NCBI GenBank assembly: GCA_023055425.1
Contig: JALGPY010000004.1
Coordinates: 61,961,718 to 62,025,717 of the forward strand
Direction: 5' to 3'
DNA: 64,000 bases
Origin: Linanthus parryae
Taxonomy: Eukaryota; Streptophyta; Magnoliopsida; Ericales; Polemoniaceae
A model generated the notes under the pieces. It was not told the DNA's origin. It was given only the letters and a program-made list of their open reading frames with translations, and ran no database searches. Numbering within the stretch: position 1 is the first letter of the stretch; every line of letters starts with the position of its first letter. Shown here one piece after another: positions 1 to 11,000 of this stretch. Made by a program: the position numbers and the translations under genes.

Positions 1-21
1 TTAGGATTTAAAGCGACTTAC

Positions 22-401
22 AAGGTGCCCCGACGACCGTCAAACGATGGAGTGAGGTGGGAGGTTCCTCTGCTGAACTGACCTTTCAGATACCCAACTG
101 GGCTCTCAAGAAGCCTTTTGACTGTACCCTTCAAAAGGGCTTCTCGAACCACAACTGGGTTGGAGAGAAACCCATGAATCTTTTCGTAAACGCTCTTCTC
201 GGACGACCATAAATGTGAAAGAGTAGTGAAATTTTGTGGGTTTGTGGTGGAATAGCTGTGGATGCTATTTGGGTTTTGTTTTGAGAAGAGAGAAGGGACA
301 GTAGTTTTGGAGGTGATTAGAGAATGTAGGCGGGATGGGGTTGTGGAGGGTTGATTTTTCAACAGTTTAGAAGCCAATTTGAGAGACAATAGTCTCTGCA
401 T
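22..401 (-). CDS. RBL12: First exon of a second RBL12-like rhomboid copy (partial)
   Basis: This is exon 1 of a paralogue of the gene at 5038-12990. The reading frame begins at the ATG at 401 (MQRLLSLKLASKLL) and runs 126 codons plus two bases to a GT donor at 21-20, the same splice phase as the other copy. The N-terminus is rich in Ser, Thr, Lys and Arg with almost no acidic residues, as in a mitochondrial presequence. An ATG further upstream at 473 is in frame, but homology with the other copy supports 401: the shared DNA continues upstream as 5' leader for about 50 bp and then diverges. The remaining exons would lie at lower coordinates outside the window, so I cannot say whether this copy is complete. 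It has no internal stop. Confidence 0.8.
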
Positions 402-646
402 TGTGAAGATCCAGTGATTTTGGAACTGGGTTATTGTGTTTTCGAACTGGTTTCTTGTGTACTTGAGTGTCAATCAGTGAGTTGATGCGTTACTTCGTGT
501 TGGTGTCGATTGATTAGTTACTCCGCATGCACTCTTATTGAATGTCTCCTCCAGTGGGGTAGTTAGACTCCATAAAAACGTGAGTTAGTATCCATGTAGG
601 GCCCGTTTGGATACGACGTTTTTGTAGTGTTGTTGTGTACTTGTAG
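402..646 (-). promoter_or_regulatory. 5' leader and proximal upstream region of the first-exon copy
   Basis: About 245 bp upstream of the ATG at 401. The first 50 bp match the leader of the second copy at 12991-13026. The match then stops, so the two copies have different proximal promoters. I see no convincing TATA box. The stretch ends at the left target duplication of the ACCGG MITE. Confidence 0.35.
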
Positions 647-654
647 GTTGTAAC

Positions 655-1419
655 CAAAGTTTTAAAAACCGGACCGGCCATCGAACCGGTGAGACACCGG
701 TTCATGGTCGGACCGGTCGGACCGGCGGTCGGACCGGTTCGCACGTTTAGTTAATAATATGTATTTAATATTTTTTACACAAACATTGTCAAAATAATGG
801 AAATTTGCAAAAAATATACTTGAATATTTTAATTTGAAGCTTATTTAGTGTTGTTGTAATGTTTTTATAGTAATAGCTATACTTAAACAAATAAACACAC
901 ACACAAAAATAACTAAATTATAGTCCACAACAATATATTTTGATGAAAAACAACAAACACACAATTACATCCACAAAAATATAAAATGTAAATATAAATA
1001 CTTAATTTCAAATATATGATATGGTATGCAAAATAAGATAACCTACAAAAACAAGTTGCTAATGTTTTAAAAAAAAGAAATGAAATTTGCTAATTACTTA
1101 ATAATGAAATATTAAGTATAATAATTACTCAAGATAGAACACAAGTGGATCGTTGGTGTAGTGGTAAAGTCTCTTGTGTTATAACAACGAGGTACAGGGT
1201 TCGATTCCCTTCCTCGCCGAATTCTTTTTTAATTGAAGAGAGAACCGGCGGTTCTAACACCGACCGGTTCGAGCGGTTCGGCGGTTGAACCGCCGGTTCC
1301 GATGACGTGTCCCGGTTCGGCTGCTTGTGCGATCTAATTACCGGACCGGACCGGTCAAGCCCCGGTTCGCCGGTCCGACCGGTCGAACCGGCCGGTCCGG
1401 TCCGGTTTTTAAAACAATG
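655..1419. mobile_element. hAT-like MITE with ACCGG-rich inverted ends
   Basis: A 765-bp element flanked by gttgtaac at 647-654 and 1420-1427, an 8-bp direct repeat as hAT transposition makes. The flanking g gives a 9-bp match, so a Mutator origin is not excluded. The ends are inverted repeats: CAAAGTTTTAAAAACCGG on the left, and the right end read backwards starts CATTGTTTTAAAAACCGG. Both ends hold many ACCGG/CCGGT words with hairpin potential. The interior at 740-1140 is AT-rich with no ORF, so the element is non-autonomous. A tRNA-like segment lies inside at 1147-1218. Confidence 0.75.
1147..1218 (+). other. tRNA-like Pol III sequence inside the MITE
   Basis: There is an A-box-like TGGTGTAGTGG at 1154-1164, a perfect B box GGTTCGATTCC at 1198-1208, and a six-T run at 1225-1230 that could stop RNA polymerase III. 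The T arm folds apart from one closing mismatch. The 3' acceptor strand CCTCGCC has no good partner at the 5' end and the anticodon arm is imperfect, so it is not an authentic tRNA. It may be a decayed tRNA or the head of a tRNA-derived SINE. Confidence 0.5.
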
Positions 1420-1427
1420 GTTGTAAC

Positions 1428-1690
1428 AGTTTGAAATTGAAGTGGCCCTTTTTTTTTTTTTTTTTTTTTTAAGAAATGAAACCTTTATAGATTCAAATTG
1501 CCATGTTACATAGACGGGCTTGAGATTTAGCTAAGTTATGAGCTGAGCTGATCTAACCTCCCCCTTTTTTACGAGAATTTTTTAATGCTCCATTAGAGCA
1601 CCACGTGGCGTTCTACAATCAACTAAAGTGCAACACTTAAACAAACTTTCAGGGATTTACAGACACTAATCGGCTGGCTGTAGATCATAA
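1428..1690. other. Intergenic spacer with poly-T tract
   Basis: Non-coding. It holds a run of about 29 T at 1442-1470 and the words 'gagcaccacgtgg', which recur in altered form at 2231-2245 on the far side of the next MITE. No gene seen. Confidence 0.4.
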
Positions 1691-2226
1691 GGGTGCAACT
1701 TGGGCGGGTTGAACCCGACCAACCCGGGCCCAGCTCAAATTAAAATAGGGCCCGAACACATAACTTTAGTAATTTGGACGGGCTTGAACATATATTATCA
1801 GTCCGAATTGCAATTAGGGTTAGGCTTGGGCACAAATATTAAAAGACGGGCTAACCCGAATTGCCCGATTTGTATGATTACTACCTCTAAATATTATATT
1901 TTGATAAAATTGTGTAGCATATCTACATGAATATGCTATTTTTCATTGATTATTAGGGATGTTTTTAATTATTATTTTGTTTTTGAACTAGTTTATTTGG
2001 GGTTTTTCATTAAAAAAATATAATTTTCTTGTGTTTTAAAAAATGCATTAAGTTTAATGTCCTAGTCCGAATTCAGCCCGAACCCGAATTGATTTAAACG
2101 AAATTAGACTCGGATGGGCTAAAAATTCTCTTAACTCGGGCTGGGCCGGGCTTGGGCAGCCTCGACAAAACTCGGACTCGGGCTTGGACAAGAGTGCCCT
2201 GTCCAACCCGCCCGAGTTGCAGTCCT
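1691..2226. mobile_element. MITE with GGGCGGGTTG inverted ends
   Basis: About 536 bp. The left end reads gggtgcaacttgggcgggtt, and the right end read backwards gives gactgcaactcgggcgggtt, so the terminal inverted repeat is about 20-25 bp. The subterminal parts repeat CCCGAA/CCCGAC words, and the centre is AT-rich with no ORF. I could not fix a target duplication, so the superfamily is open, with hAT-like the best guess. Confidence 0.6.
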
Positions 2227-3060
2227 AGTAGAGCACTATGTGGTGCTCTTTTGGAGCACCTAAAAGTTTACATAAGAAGTGTAAATGTTAAATAAAAACG
2301 ACAAAAAAACTGAAATTATTTGAAGTACAATGTGATCTGCAAGCACAGAGCCAGAGTCGTTAGTAGGTTGTTGTAAATGTCCATGTATCCATCAGAAACC
2401 ATCCATCTTAAATATGTTGAGACGCCTTTAGCTTTCGCGAGCACTGCTTGGTTTGTGTTAGAATCGGTAAAAGCTTGATTCCTTTTGTCTTCTGAATATA
2501 CCCAAGTTGCGACTGAAGTTTGATTTTCTGACAAGGAGGCATCCACCTAGAAGGAACCAATCATCTTGGGTTATAAAGAATCGTTGTTGTACATGTGTCA
2601 GAGGGCAAAGGGCCCTTTACTCGGGCAAACACTGAGGTACTCTAATTGTTTTGGTTTTAGTCCGAACAAGAGGTTTTGCTGATACTGGTAATTTATGGCA
2701 AGAGATTGAAGCGTTGGCTGTTCTGGTTTTGAATCCATTACTGCGGAGTATTTGTGGAGCCAAACTTTCCCGAGAATGAAGACTCGATAAAACTTGTTAT
2801 CTGTAAGCTGCAAATCATTGAAGAGATGGGATTAATGTGGGAGGTAGGGGAAGTTTCCAGTATCTTAAACCTAAGCCAGATCCAAACCAAGTAGCTTGAG
2901 AGTCGGAGCATTCAAAAGTAGTGAAAAACAGTTCGGGAAGCAAGATGGCACCGTGGGCAGCTATCCGAAAGTAGAGCAAGATTTCTCTGTAAAGAATATC
3001 TAGAATAGGGAGACTCATAGTGATGAATTTCAAAAGCAGATAATGATGGACGACTGAATT
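2227..3060. other. Non-coding stretch with weak coding traces
   Basis: No reliable gene. On the minus strand at 2316-2546 the frame reads VDASLSENQTSVATWV followed by AVLAKAKG. This faintly resembles the plant retroelement RNase H family (first Asp, later A/E-rich helix), but catalytic residues are missing. Minus-strand frames at 2598-2813 and 2815-3033 are open and unrecognised. Confidence 0.25.
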
Positions 3061-3065
3061 TTCAT

Positions 3066-4400
3066 CTACGAAATCGATTTTCCAAACAAGTTTGGCTGAT
3101 TGCTACGACTGCTACGCCGGACCACAGTGTCCAGCAGTGTCTCCTCGCGTGTCCCGGATGTATTTGGGCTTGTATCAACCTCCCCCACTGACAAACACCT
3201 TTTCCTCAAGGTGAAGGTGAGGATAATGCTTCTGCATTTCAACACCAACTCCCATCTGACATCTTCCAAAGAACCATTGGACCACACAGTGGCTTGGTCT
3301 TCTTGAACTCCCTGGTGCAGAAATTGATTATCGCGGGTCTCTGAATTAGAATAAAACAAGTGCAATGATCCACAAATTTGGCTTGCAATGAAGCCGGTTC
3401 CACTGCGGCGCGCCAACAACATAAGGACGCAATAACGAAACATGAAAAACGGATTGAATGTAAGCATCAGGAGGAAGTTCCAAACGATAAGAGACATCGC
3501 CCACATTCTCCAAGACACGAAAAATGTCACAATAAGGTATGGAAATCTTATGGGAAGATCATCGGGCAATGAAAGGCGACAAGGTTGCATCTTCAAGAGA
3601 ACCAGATCACCCACACTGAAATCAACGGCACGACGGCAACTATTAGCTTGGCCACACATGCGATTCTAGGCGGATTGGAGATTACGATGCAGTACGCGAC
3701 GACGCAACACGTGAAGTAGTACTTCGCGATCAACGAGCATGGCGTCGACGTAATGGTTGGGACTGTCACCATCGGCGGTGACCCATACAACCTGAAAAGG
3801 ATTGAGTTTCAAACCATTCTGGAATGACGTATTAAAGGAGTACTCTGCCCATGAAAGAAACTGGAACCATCGGCGTGGTCGGTCATGAGTGAAGGCGTGC
3901 AAGTACTGTTCCAATGATTGATTCATCCTTCGGTCTGACAGTCGGTGTGCGGGTGATAAGTCGTACTGCGATGGAAAGATGTGCCGCTCAACTTAATGAC
4001 TTGCTGTCCCAAAAGAGCTCAAGAAAATCCATTGAAACCTTGTCCCAAACTACCGAGGAGTGTGAAGGGGTTGTAACAATGGAGGTGGAGGCTAGGTAGA
4101 TTACTTGGTAGTCTGGCACACCAAACAAGCCGCATAAATACACGAACATTCTCACGCATCTTGGGTCAGTAAAATGAAGCCGATGGCACTCAACGTGCGC
4201 TCCACCCCCAGGTGGCCTGTGGACCAAGCCGCAACAAATACACGGACATTCTCACGCACCTTGGGCCAGTAAAATGAAGCCGTGCGCTCCATCCCCCAGG
4301 TGGCCTGTGGACCGCGAGGAATGACACTCTTCCAATACCTGCTGTTTTCGGGATTACCGTTGCACTCAAAGAGAAACAATATCTAAGTGGGTTTTCAGGA
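3066..4400 (-). pseudogene. Relic of a Ty3/gypsy integrase
   Basis: Decayed 3' part of a gypsy pol gene. Reading down the minus strand one sees the zinc-binding region (FYWPKVRENVRVFV, 4150-4350), the start of the integrase core (VWDKVSMDFLELF, near 4020-4060), a later core stretch (SLEQYLHAFTHDRPRRWFQF, near 3870-3910) and the C-terminal part (RRAVDFSVGDLVLLKMQP, near 3580-3630). These lie in different frames with stops between them. No LTRs are visible, and reverse transcriptase is absent. The zinc-binding part carries an internal duplication of about 95 bp. Confidence 0.75.
4131..4312. repeat. Tandem duplication of about 95 bp in the integrase relic
   Basis: 4131-4218 and 4226-4312 are two adjacent near-identical copies; both contain acattctcacgca, cagtaaaatgaagccg and aggtggcctgtggacc. 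The second copy lacks about 10 bp. It duplicates part of the zinc-binding region of the relic. Confidence 0.7.
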
Positions 4401-5037
4401 GCGAGAAACTTGGCTGGGTGAGAAGCGAGAGCGAGACTTGGGTAGGTGAGAAGTCAGAAGGATATTTTCTGTATGGTCGGTAATCATAAAGTGCAATGTT
4501 TAGAGGGTCAAAGTGTCAATTAAGCATATGGTTAGTGTGATCAGTAAATGTACTTGTGTAAACATCCCAATAATATATCAAATCACCCACATCATCTACG
4601 ACTACGAGACCCACCACCATCTACTATAATTTTCAGACACTGGCCAATATAGCAGATGTATCAAATTAAGACATTTTCGGGACATAGCATTTTTGATCAA
4701 TAATTTCTCGGGAATCCAGATGGTCAGAAGTGACAATGAAAATGTTATACATACCATGAAACTAGAAATCACACCAATTTAAAGAAATATCATCGGACAT
4801 TGCTTGGATTAGCTCAATCATGTCATGTCTCGCTTATATACCATCGAGAAACAGGTTTAAGACCACAAACATCAGCGAAATACACCAAGTTCTACCCAAT
4901 TAATGAAAGTGCCCAACATATCTTGTCCTAAAACATGCCTAAAAACTTAAATATATCCATGGCCTTCCCCGAAAACCTTATATCCATCTCAAATAGACGG
5001 CATGACCAAACTACAACCACCAGCCATTTGCACAAAC
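4401..5037 (-). other. 3' flank of the rhomboid gene
   Basis: Non-coding. The part next to the stop codon at 5038 should contain the 3' untranslated region of the minus-strand rhomboid gene; I see no decisive polyadenylation signal. A GCGAGA-rich near-repeat lies at 4399-4450. Confidence 0.35.
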
Positions 5038-8000
5038 TCATAGAAGTCGTCCCTTCCTGATACGGAGCCATGTTATGGCAGCAACAGCAGCACCCCCCAA
5101 ATGAGCTGATCCTGAAATTTGAGTATCTCCCTGAAACAACACAAAGGAGAGGCTGCATTAAGAGGATGCAAGTCTCTCAAAACCAGTGTTTCCAACTCTC
5201 TTTCATGAGCGAAGGACACAGAAACGCAGAATTCAGTATTCCAAGTGAAAAGGACGACGCATTCTTGAATGAACAGTCTCAGAATCTTCTCGCAGCAACC
5301 TAACATTAAGAAAAGCCTTCCTAATTTCACGTGGTCTTATGTCGCTCCACCATATCCATCACCGAAGCTTTGTTTATTTTATCATACCAACAGATCCAAG
5401 TAATTTTGTCAACAAATCACAAACAGTTAAAACAACAAGAGTACTAGATTTTCTAACCCTCAATTTTGTAGAAAAGAGAGGAAGGAGAAGAAAATCGAGA
5501 CCTACATGACGTTCGGCATATGAATTTGGGGTTCTCTCTCAAATTCAGATGGGCTTGATCTCGTACATGCCTATTCAAATTGTAGAGACCTACATGAGAC
5601 TCACCATATGAATTTTGGGTTCTCTCTCAAATTCATATGGGCTTCATCTCATATATGCCTATTCAAAAATCCATCCTCAATTTCTAGAATATTAAGTAGC
5701 ATGCATTGTCATTGAAGTATTATTACTCTCCTTATCACCTTTCCGAGCAAGTGAAATCTGGGTACCGACTACCACGTGAAGGATATACAACAACAAAAAA
5801 AGGAAACCCAACTAACATGTTTTTTCTGCACCAGGCGCCCCCAACCGACAACCAAAGACTAAGCCTTAGGGATCATCAAAAGTTCAAAACAGGTTTTTTA
5901 ATTCTCCCAAAAACCATTGGGCCGATCTCAGGACCTCATGGGTAAGGGCCCAGCCATCCACCAACCTTGTTGGTCCCAGTTAAGATATTGTAGCCACCGA
6001 ATAGTTATTAGGCTAAATTGCACCGGAGGTACCCATATTTTGCAAAATCGAGCAAGTGGGTACCCAAGTTTCAAAATCGAGCACCACGGGTCCCAAATTT
6101 TGGATTTTCGAGTAAGTAGGTACCCTTCCGTTAATTTTCTGTTTAACATTGGACGGAAAATTATAAAAGACGTTTGCACCCCTTATTTTCACCTCCAACT
6201 TTTTTTTTGAGGAGCACCTCCAACTTTTTTTAAAATACAAGTTTTTTTAAAATCTAAAAAGAATTAAAAAAGTAAATTTTTAATTTAATAATTTGACATA
6301 TGTAAGATAATGCAATATATTTTTATCAAAATGACATATTTCACATGTATTTTTTAAGAAACAATAACATACAAGTATGTTTGTACATTTTATACAATAG
6401 TCTCATTTACAATACATTTGCATGAAAAATACAAATCATTGCAATAAAAAAGTACTCAAGAATGTCAGGTGCAAACTCTTGTGTCCGTTGTTAAAATGCA
6501 CAAAGATACTTGTATGTTATTGTTTTATTAAAAAATTACATGTGAAATTATGAAGTTTTGAGTTTTTTTTTTTTTAAATACTGTTAAAAAAAGATAAAAG
6601 ACTTTAAGATTGACGGATATATGTTAATAAAAACATATTGCATATCTTGAAATGATGTAAAAATATGTAATTTTGATGAAATATATTACATTATCTTACA
6701 TATCAAATTATTAAATTATTATTTTTTATAATTTTTTTTAGATTTTTTGTAAAACTTGTAATTAAAAAAAGTAGGAGGTGAAAATAAGGGGTACAAAAGT
6801 CTTTTTTATAATTTTCCGTCCATGTTAACGGAAAGTTAACGGAAGGGTACCTACTTGCTCGAAAATCCAAAATTTGAGACTTGTGGTGCTCGATTTTGAA
6901 ATTTGGGTACCCACTTGCTCGATTTTGCAAAATATGGGTACCTCCGGTGCAATTTAGCCTAGTTATTACGATAGTTAATTAATAATGTTCAGAATTTCTC
7001 AACCCGTTCCATCGTATTTCAGTTTTCCTCACTGTTCTCCATGTACCATGCATTGAGATTAGGATATAATTTTCAATTTTCCTCACGGGTTCCAAATGAA
7101 GAGTTCGAAAAAAGTCGTACCTCTACTATTCTCAGCACATCCTTTCCGACTAGAAAGATCCCCTGGATGACATTTACCAATTTGTAAGAATTTCCAAACA
7201 TGCCCTAACAACACCATTGTTATTTTAGTTACAGCAGTAAAGCTTACCAGTAAGATAGCTGGAACCGGGATGATAAAATCAAGATAAAGAGTAGCTTTCG
7301 GGAAGAGGAAAATATTAAGCAGCATGATCGCATTTACTGCTCCACTAGCTCCCTGAACAACATGATCGAAACAGAAGCAAGTTGGGTTAGGTCCAATTCA
7401 GCGAATGGCTAGCTTCATTGCCCACAAGACGAGGCTTCAAATTGAAGTTAATAACTAATAACATCACGTCATTTTTGGTATCAGTAGAAAAGGTATAATA
7501 AAGTCGAACCCCAAAATCGAGTTCGGTGTTCCTATTTCAATAAGATTTGAGTTATAGAAAGGACATATCTCTTGCATAAATCTATTCAACTTAGAGGAGG
7601 GAAAATCTACACTAGGGTTGATTTGTTTGAGGAAGAGGAGGATAAAACATTTGTCAATACTTGATAGGTAGAGTAGACGCTTAATTGTCTATCAATGAAT
7701 TCAGGAAACTGCTATACGTACCCAAAAATATACACGATAAACCAAGTTAAGATGTAAAATCAGTCTTTTCTATAGATAGGTAGAAGTCGAAGGCAGAATA
7801 CAGCTTACCAGTCCTGGAATTCTTGAACTGTCTATTCCCCATTGATTCGACTTCTGTAAATATCAAACAGAAACCAAGAAAGTAAAAGATCAATCTTCCA
7901 TGTGAAATGCAGTTCAAGATAGAGTGGTCAGTGACAGACTTAGAGGGCCATTATTGGCAAATCTTAATTGTCACTCGTCCACCTGCCTTTCCATTGTCTC

Positions 8001-11000
8001 CATAGTTCTCCTCATTATCTATCTAATTCTGATAGCATTTTGGTTCAGAACTGGGGTTAGACACTGTATACGCTATATCGACATTTGTCCATCAAGAAAT
8101 AAGATTAAAATACTTTGCCATCTAATGTCAGGTGGAGTATCCCACATAATTTGGAGTATTATCATCCGTCTGTGTGTCCGGAAATAACTGACATGGACAA
8201 AGTTCATATTTCGTAGAGGTCTTGTTTATATGTGCCCCCTGATCTGTTTACGGTTTTTCTTTAATATGTTCTCTTTTTATTTGGTAAGGACAAGAGCCCA
8301 CCAGTTCACAACTGAATATGATTGCCATCTCCTTTTTACTGAACAGCTGCTTGAATCATAAAAAAACGCTTACAAACTGTTTACTTGGACTGACAAAGAA
8401 TATCATCAAATTATAGCATTGCTGAAACTGCAGAGCAATTTATTTACAATAAATACTCATATTTTAAAACCATAGGTCATAACAAGTGATGAAAGATTTA
8501 TATTATTAAAAATCAAAGACAGAATGGTGTCTAGCAAAGAGCATGCTAGGCATCTGAAACAATTGTTTCAGCAAAATTGATGAAATTGATGGTGAAGTAT
8601 CATTCCCCAGATTTGTTATAAGGCATAACTCATGACATCCAAATAGTTGAGTACCAGTATACATAGGTTTGAATCGCTTCCTAACTGTTAGATTCAGCAT
8701 CCTGAATCGAGATTCGAAAGATTCAAGTTATTTATCCTGCTTAAGATTCATTATGGGGATTCACAGCATTCCGTGGATAACTCAGATCACATTGTAAGAC
8801 TCCAACAACTATGGCTAAATCCTCCTCTAAACCTGCAATTTATGTACCTGAAATGATGAAGCCAGGTAGGCATGGTATGCCAAGTAGAATATAGAGCCAG
8901 CCATTGCCCCAGCAAGATACAGCTTCAGAACAAATTCTGATCCAAAATTCCTTCCAAGCTGAAATATACAGTAGATGTAGCATACGGTGAATAGTGATTT
9001 CAAGACTACAAAGAACAGGACAATATTCCTCCACAAAACAGACCATATTAACAGGGAGGCCCACAACTAGAAGAATATTTTTTGGTAAAAGAAAAACTTC
9101 TTACAGTTACTCAAGCATATTGGGTTTCATCAGTCATAACCTACTAACAACAAAGTGACAAACAAACAGCTATGATCATTCTATTATAGTTTCCTAGTCA
9201 TTCATGGAAATCCAGTTTGTTTCTTGGTCTAATTGATCGAGCCCGTTATATTAGACAAGGAATTCGAAAACTGGTCCAGTAAACCAAATGCAGTCCCAAT
9301 ACTCATAGGTTTTTTAAAAGCTCCACCTAAATATGAGGTACAAAGTATCCTTCTGGCTTCAACATAAATTATCAAACCGATGCCATTCAAATAAATAAGA
9401 TTGTTCAAATCGGGATTTATAACTAATGAGCAACCCTATTAATTTTCAGTGTTACATCATCTAACCAATTTCAGCTACACGGTATGTTTGAAGAGAAAAT
9501 CATATTAAGTGACTGAAACTTTAATCGGATAATTATGGCATCAAAACCAGTCCCCTGGTTCTTCCATTTACAAGAAGCAATATACCGAGACAGTAAGCAT
9601 AGAAACTTGGTTAAAAGACACTTACACCCCTTCAGGTTTGACACAGAGACCCTGTAACCCCTTCTAGTTTGGGAAACGACACTTTCACCCTTCTGTGAGC
9701 CAAACTTCAGGACACTTATAATGCCTGATTGTGTCATTCGGTACTCTAAGATGGCAAATTTTCCCTAAGACTACTATCAGTGACTGACCACCACCTCCAG
9801 ACTAACAACGTCACAATCAGACAGTGTAGATGTCCTGAAATTTGGCACACTAAAGGGGTGAATGTGTCCTCCCAGAATGGAAGGGGCGAGAGTGTCATTG
9901 CATCAAACTTGAGGGGGTGAAAGTGTTGTCACCGTAGAAACTTTCAATTCAGTAAATATTTGTGTGAGAGATTTTTTTGTGATTTCAAATAAAACTGACG
10001 ATAGTATTGTATATCTCGCTACTCTAATGAAATGATCCAGGAAATTGAGAACTAAATGAGCGAGACCAGACAGATACCCTATAATTAGATTGGGTATCTA
10101 GTAACTTCTAACAAAACCAACCAATTACTTTTATTAAATCTACTTAAGATCCTTATCAGTTAAGCTACACAAATGAGCAATCCAAAAAAAAGGAAAATCA
10201 CGAGACTTGGCTTACACTGGTTCCAAAGAAGTAAAGTCCAACCATATTAGAGATAAGGTGCCCCGTATCAAATTGACTGAACGCAGATGTAACCAAAGTG
10301 TGCAATCGTCCACTTTTGAAATTGTCTAGTGAAATCTGCACAACCAATAACAGAAAGTCAGAAACAATACATTTGTAAAAAATGACGACATCCAGCTCTA
10401 TTGTAGAAAGTTAAAAACTTCAAAAGCTTTTATTGAAGAGCATGACCAGAAAACACAATGGCATACACTACTTACTGTAAAATTATTCAACATAAACTGA
10501 CGATTTGCTATTCGCCACAGCATAAAAACGGCTACATTAGCTAGAATCAACCCCAAAATCACGCTATCACTCGATTGACGCTGAAGCCATGATTTCCTGT
10601 AAAACGGACAATTATACAGAATAAGTTCACAGATTCAACTCATAGTTGATACTAAACAAAAACAAGTAAACTTAATAGAGTCAACAGTTCTCTCCATGGA
10701 CCTATCAGGTTTGTTGCCTTATAAGCAGTTGGATACTTTTGTTCACAGTGCATAACTGCATATAATCAGATTAGGTACGACTTCTTTTAAGTATTATGTA
10801 ACTGGTAGGCTTCCAATTCCGTTAACCACACCCGAGCCCAAACCCATCCACAGCCAAGAGTCACACTCATTCTAAGTCCTAACCACTCCTCGCCGAATGA
10901 CCATAACTAATTAATTATACCTCCAAATCCTAAGTTCTATATGCATTCAAAATTTTGAACTCTGAGCACAAGAAAGCAGCATTTTTTCCAAGGTTACAGG

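Larger units (their letters stand above)
5131..7120 (-). other. Rhomboid intron 7 (contains a MULE-type MITE)
   Basis: Between the exon ending GRIVE-like at 7121 and the last exon at 5130. It holds the tandem repeat at 5502-5666 and the 949-bp MITE at 6011-6959. The short open frames are shadows without homology. Confidence 0.7.

Noticed and set aside
1147..1218. Functional tRNA gene
   Set aside because: A and B boxes are good, but the acceptor stem does not pair and the anticodon arm is imperfect, so I report it as tRNA-like only.
7924..8187. Possible small membrane protein in intron 4
   Set aside because: Hydrophobicity comes from T-rich composition; no homology, no conserved start context.
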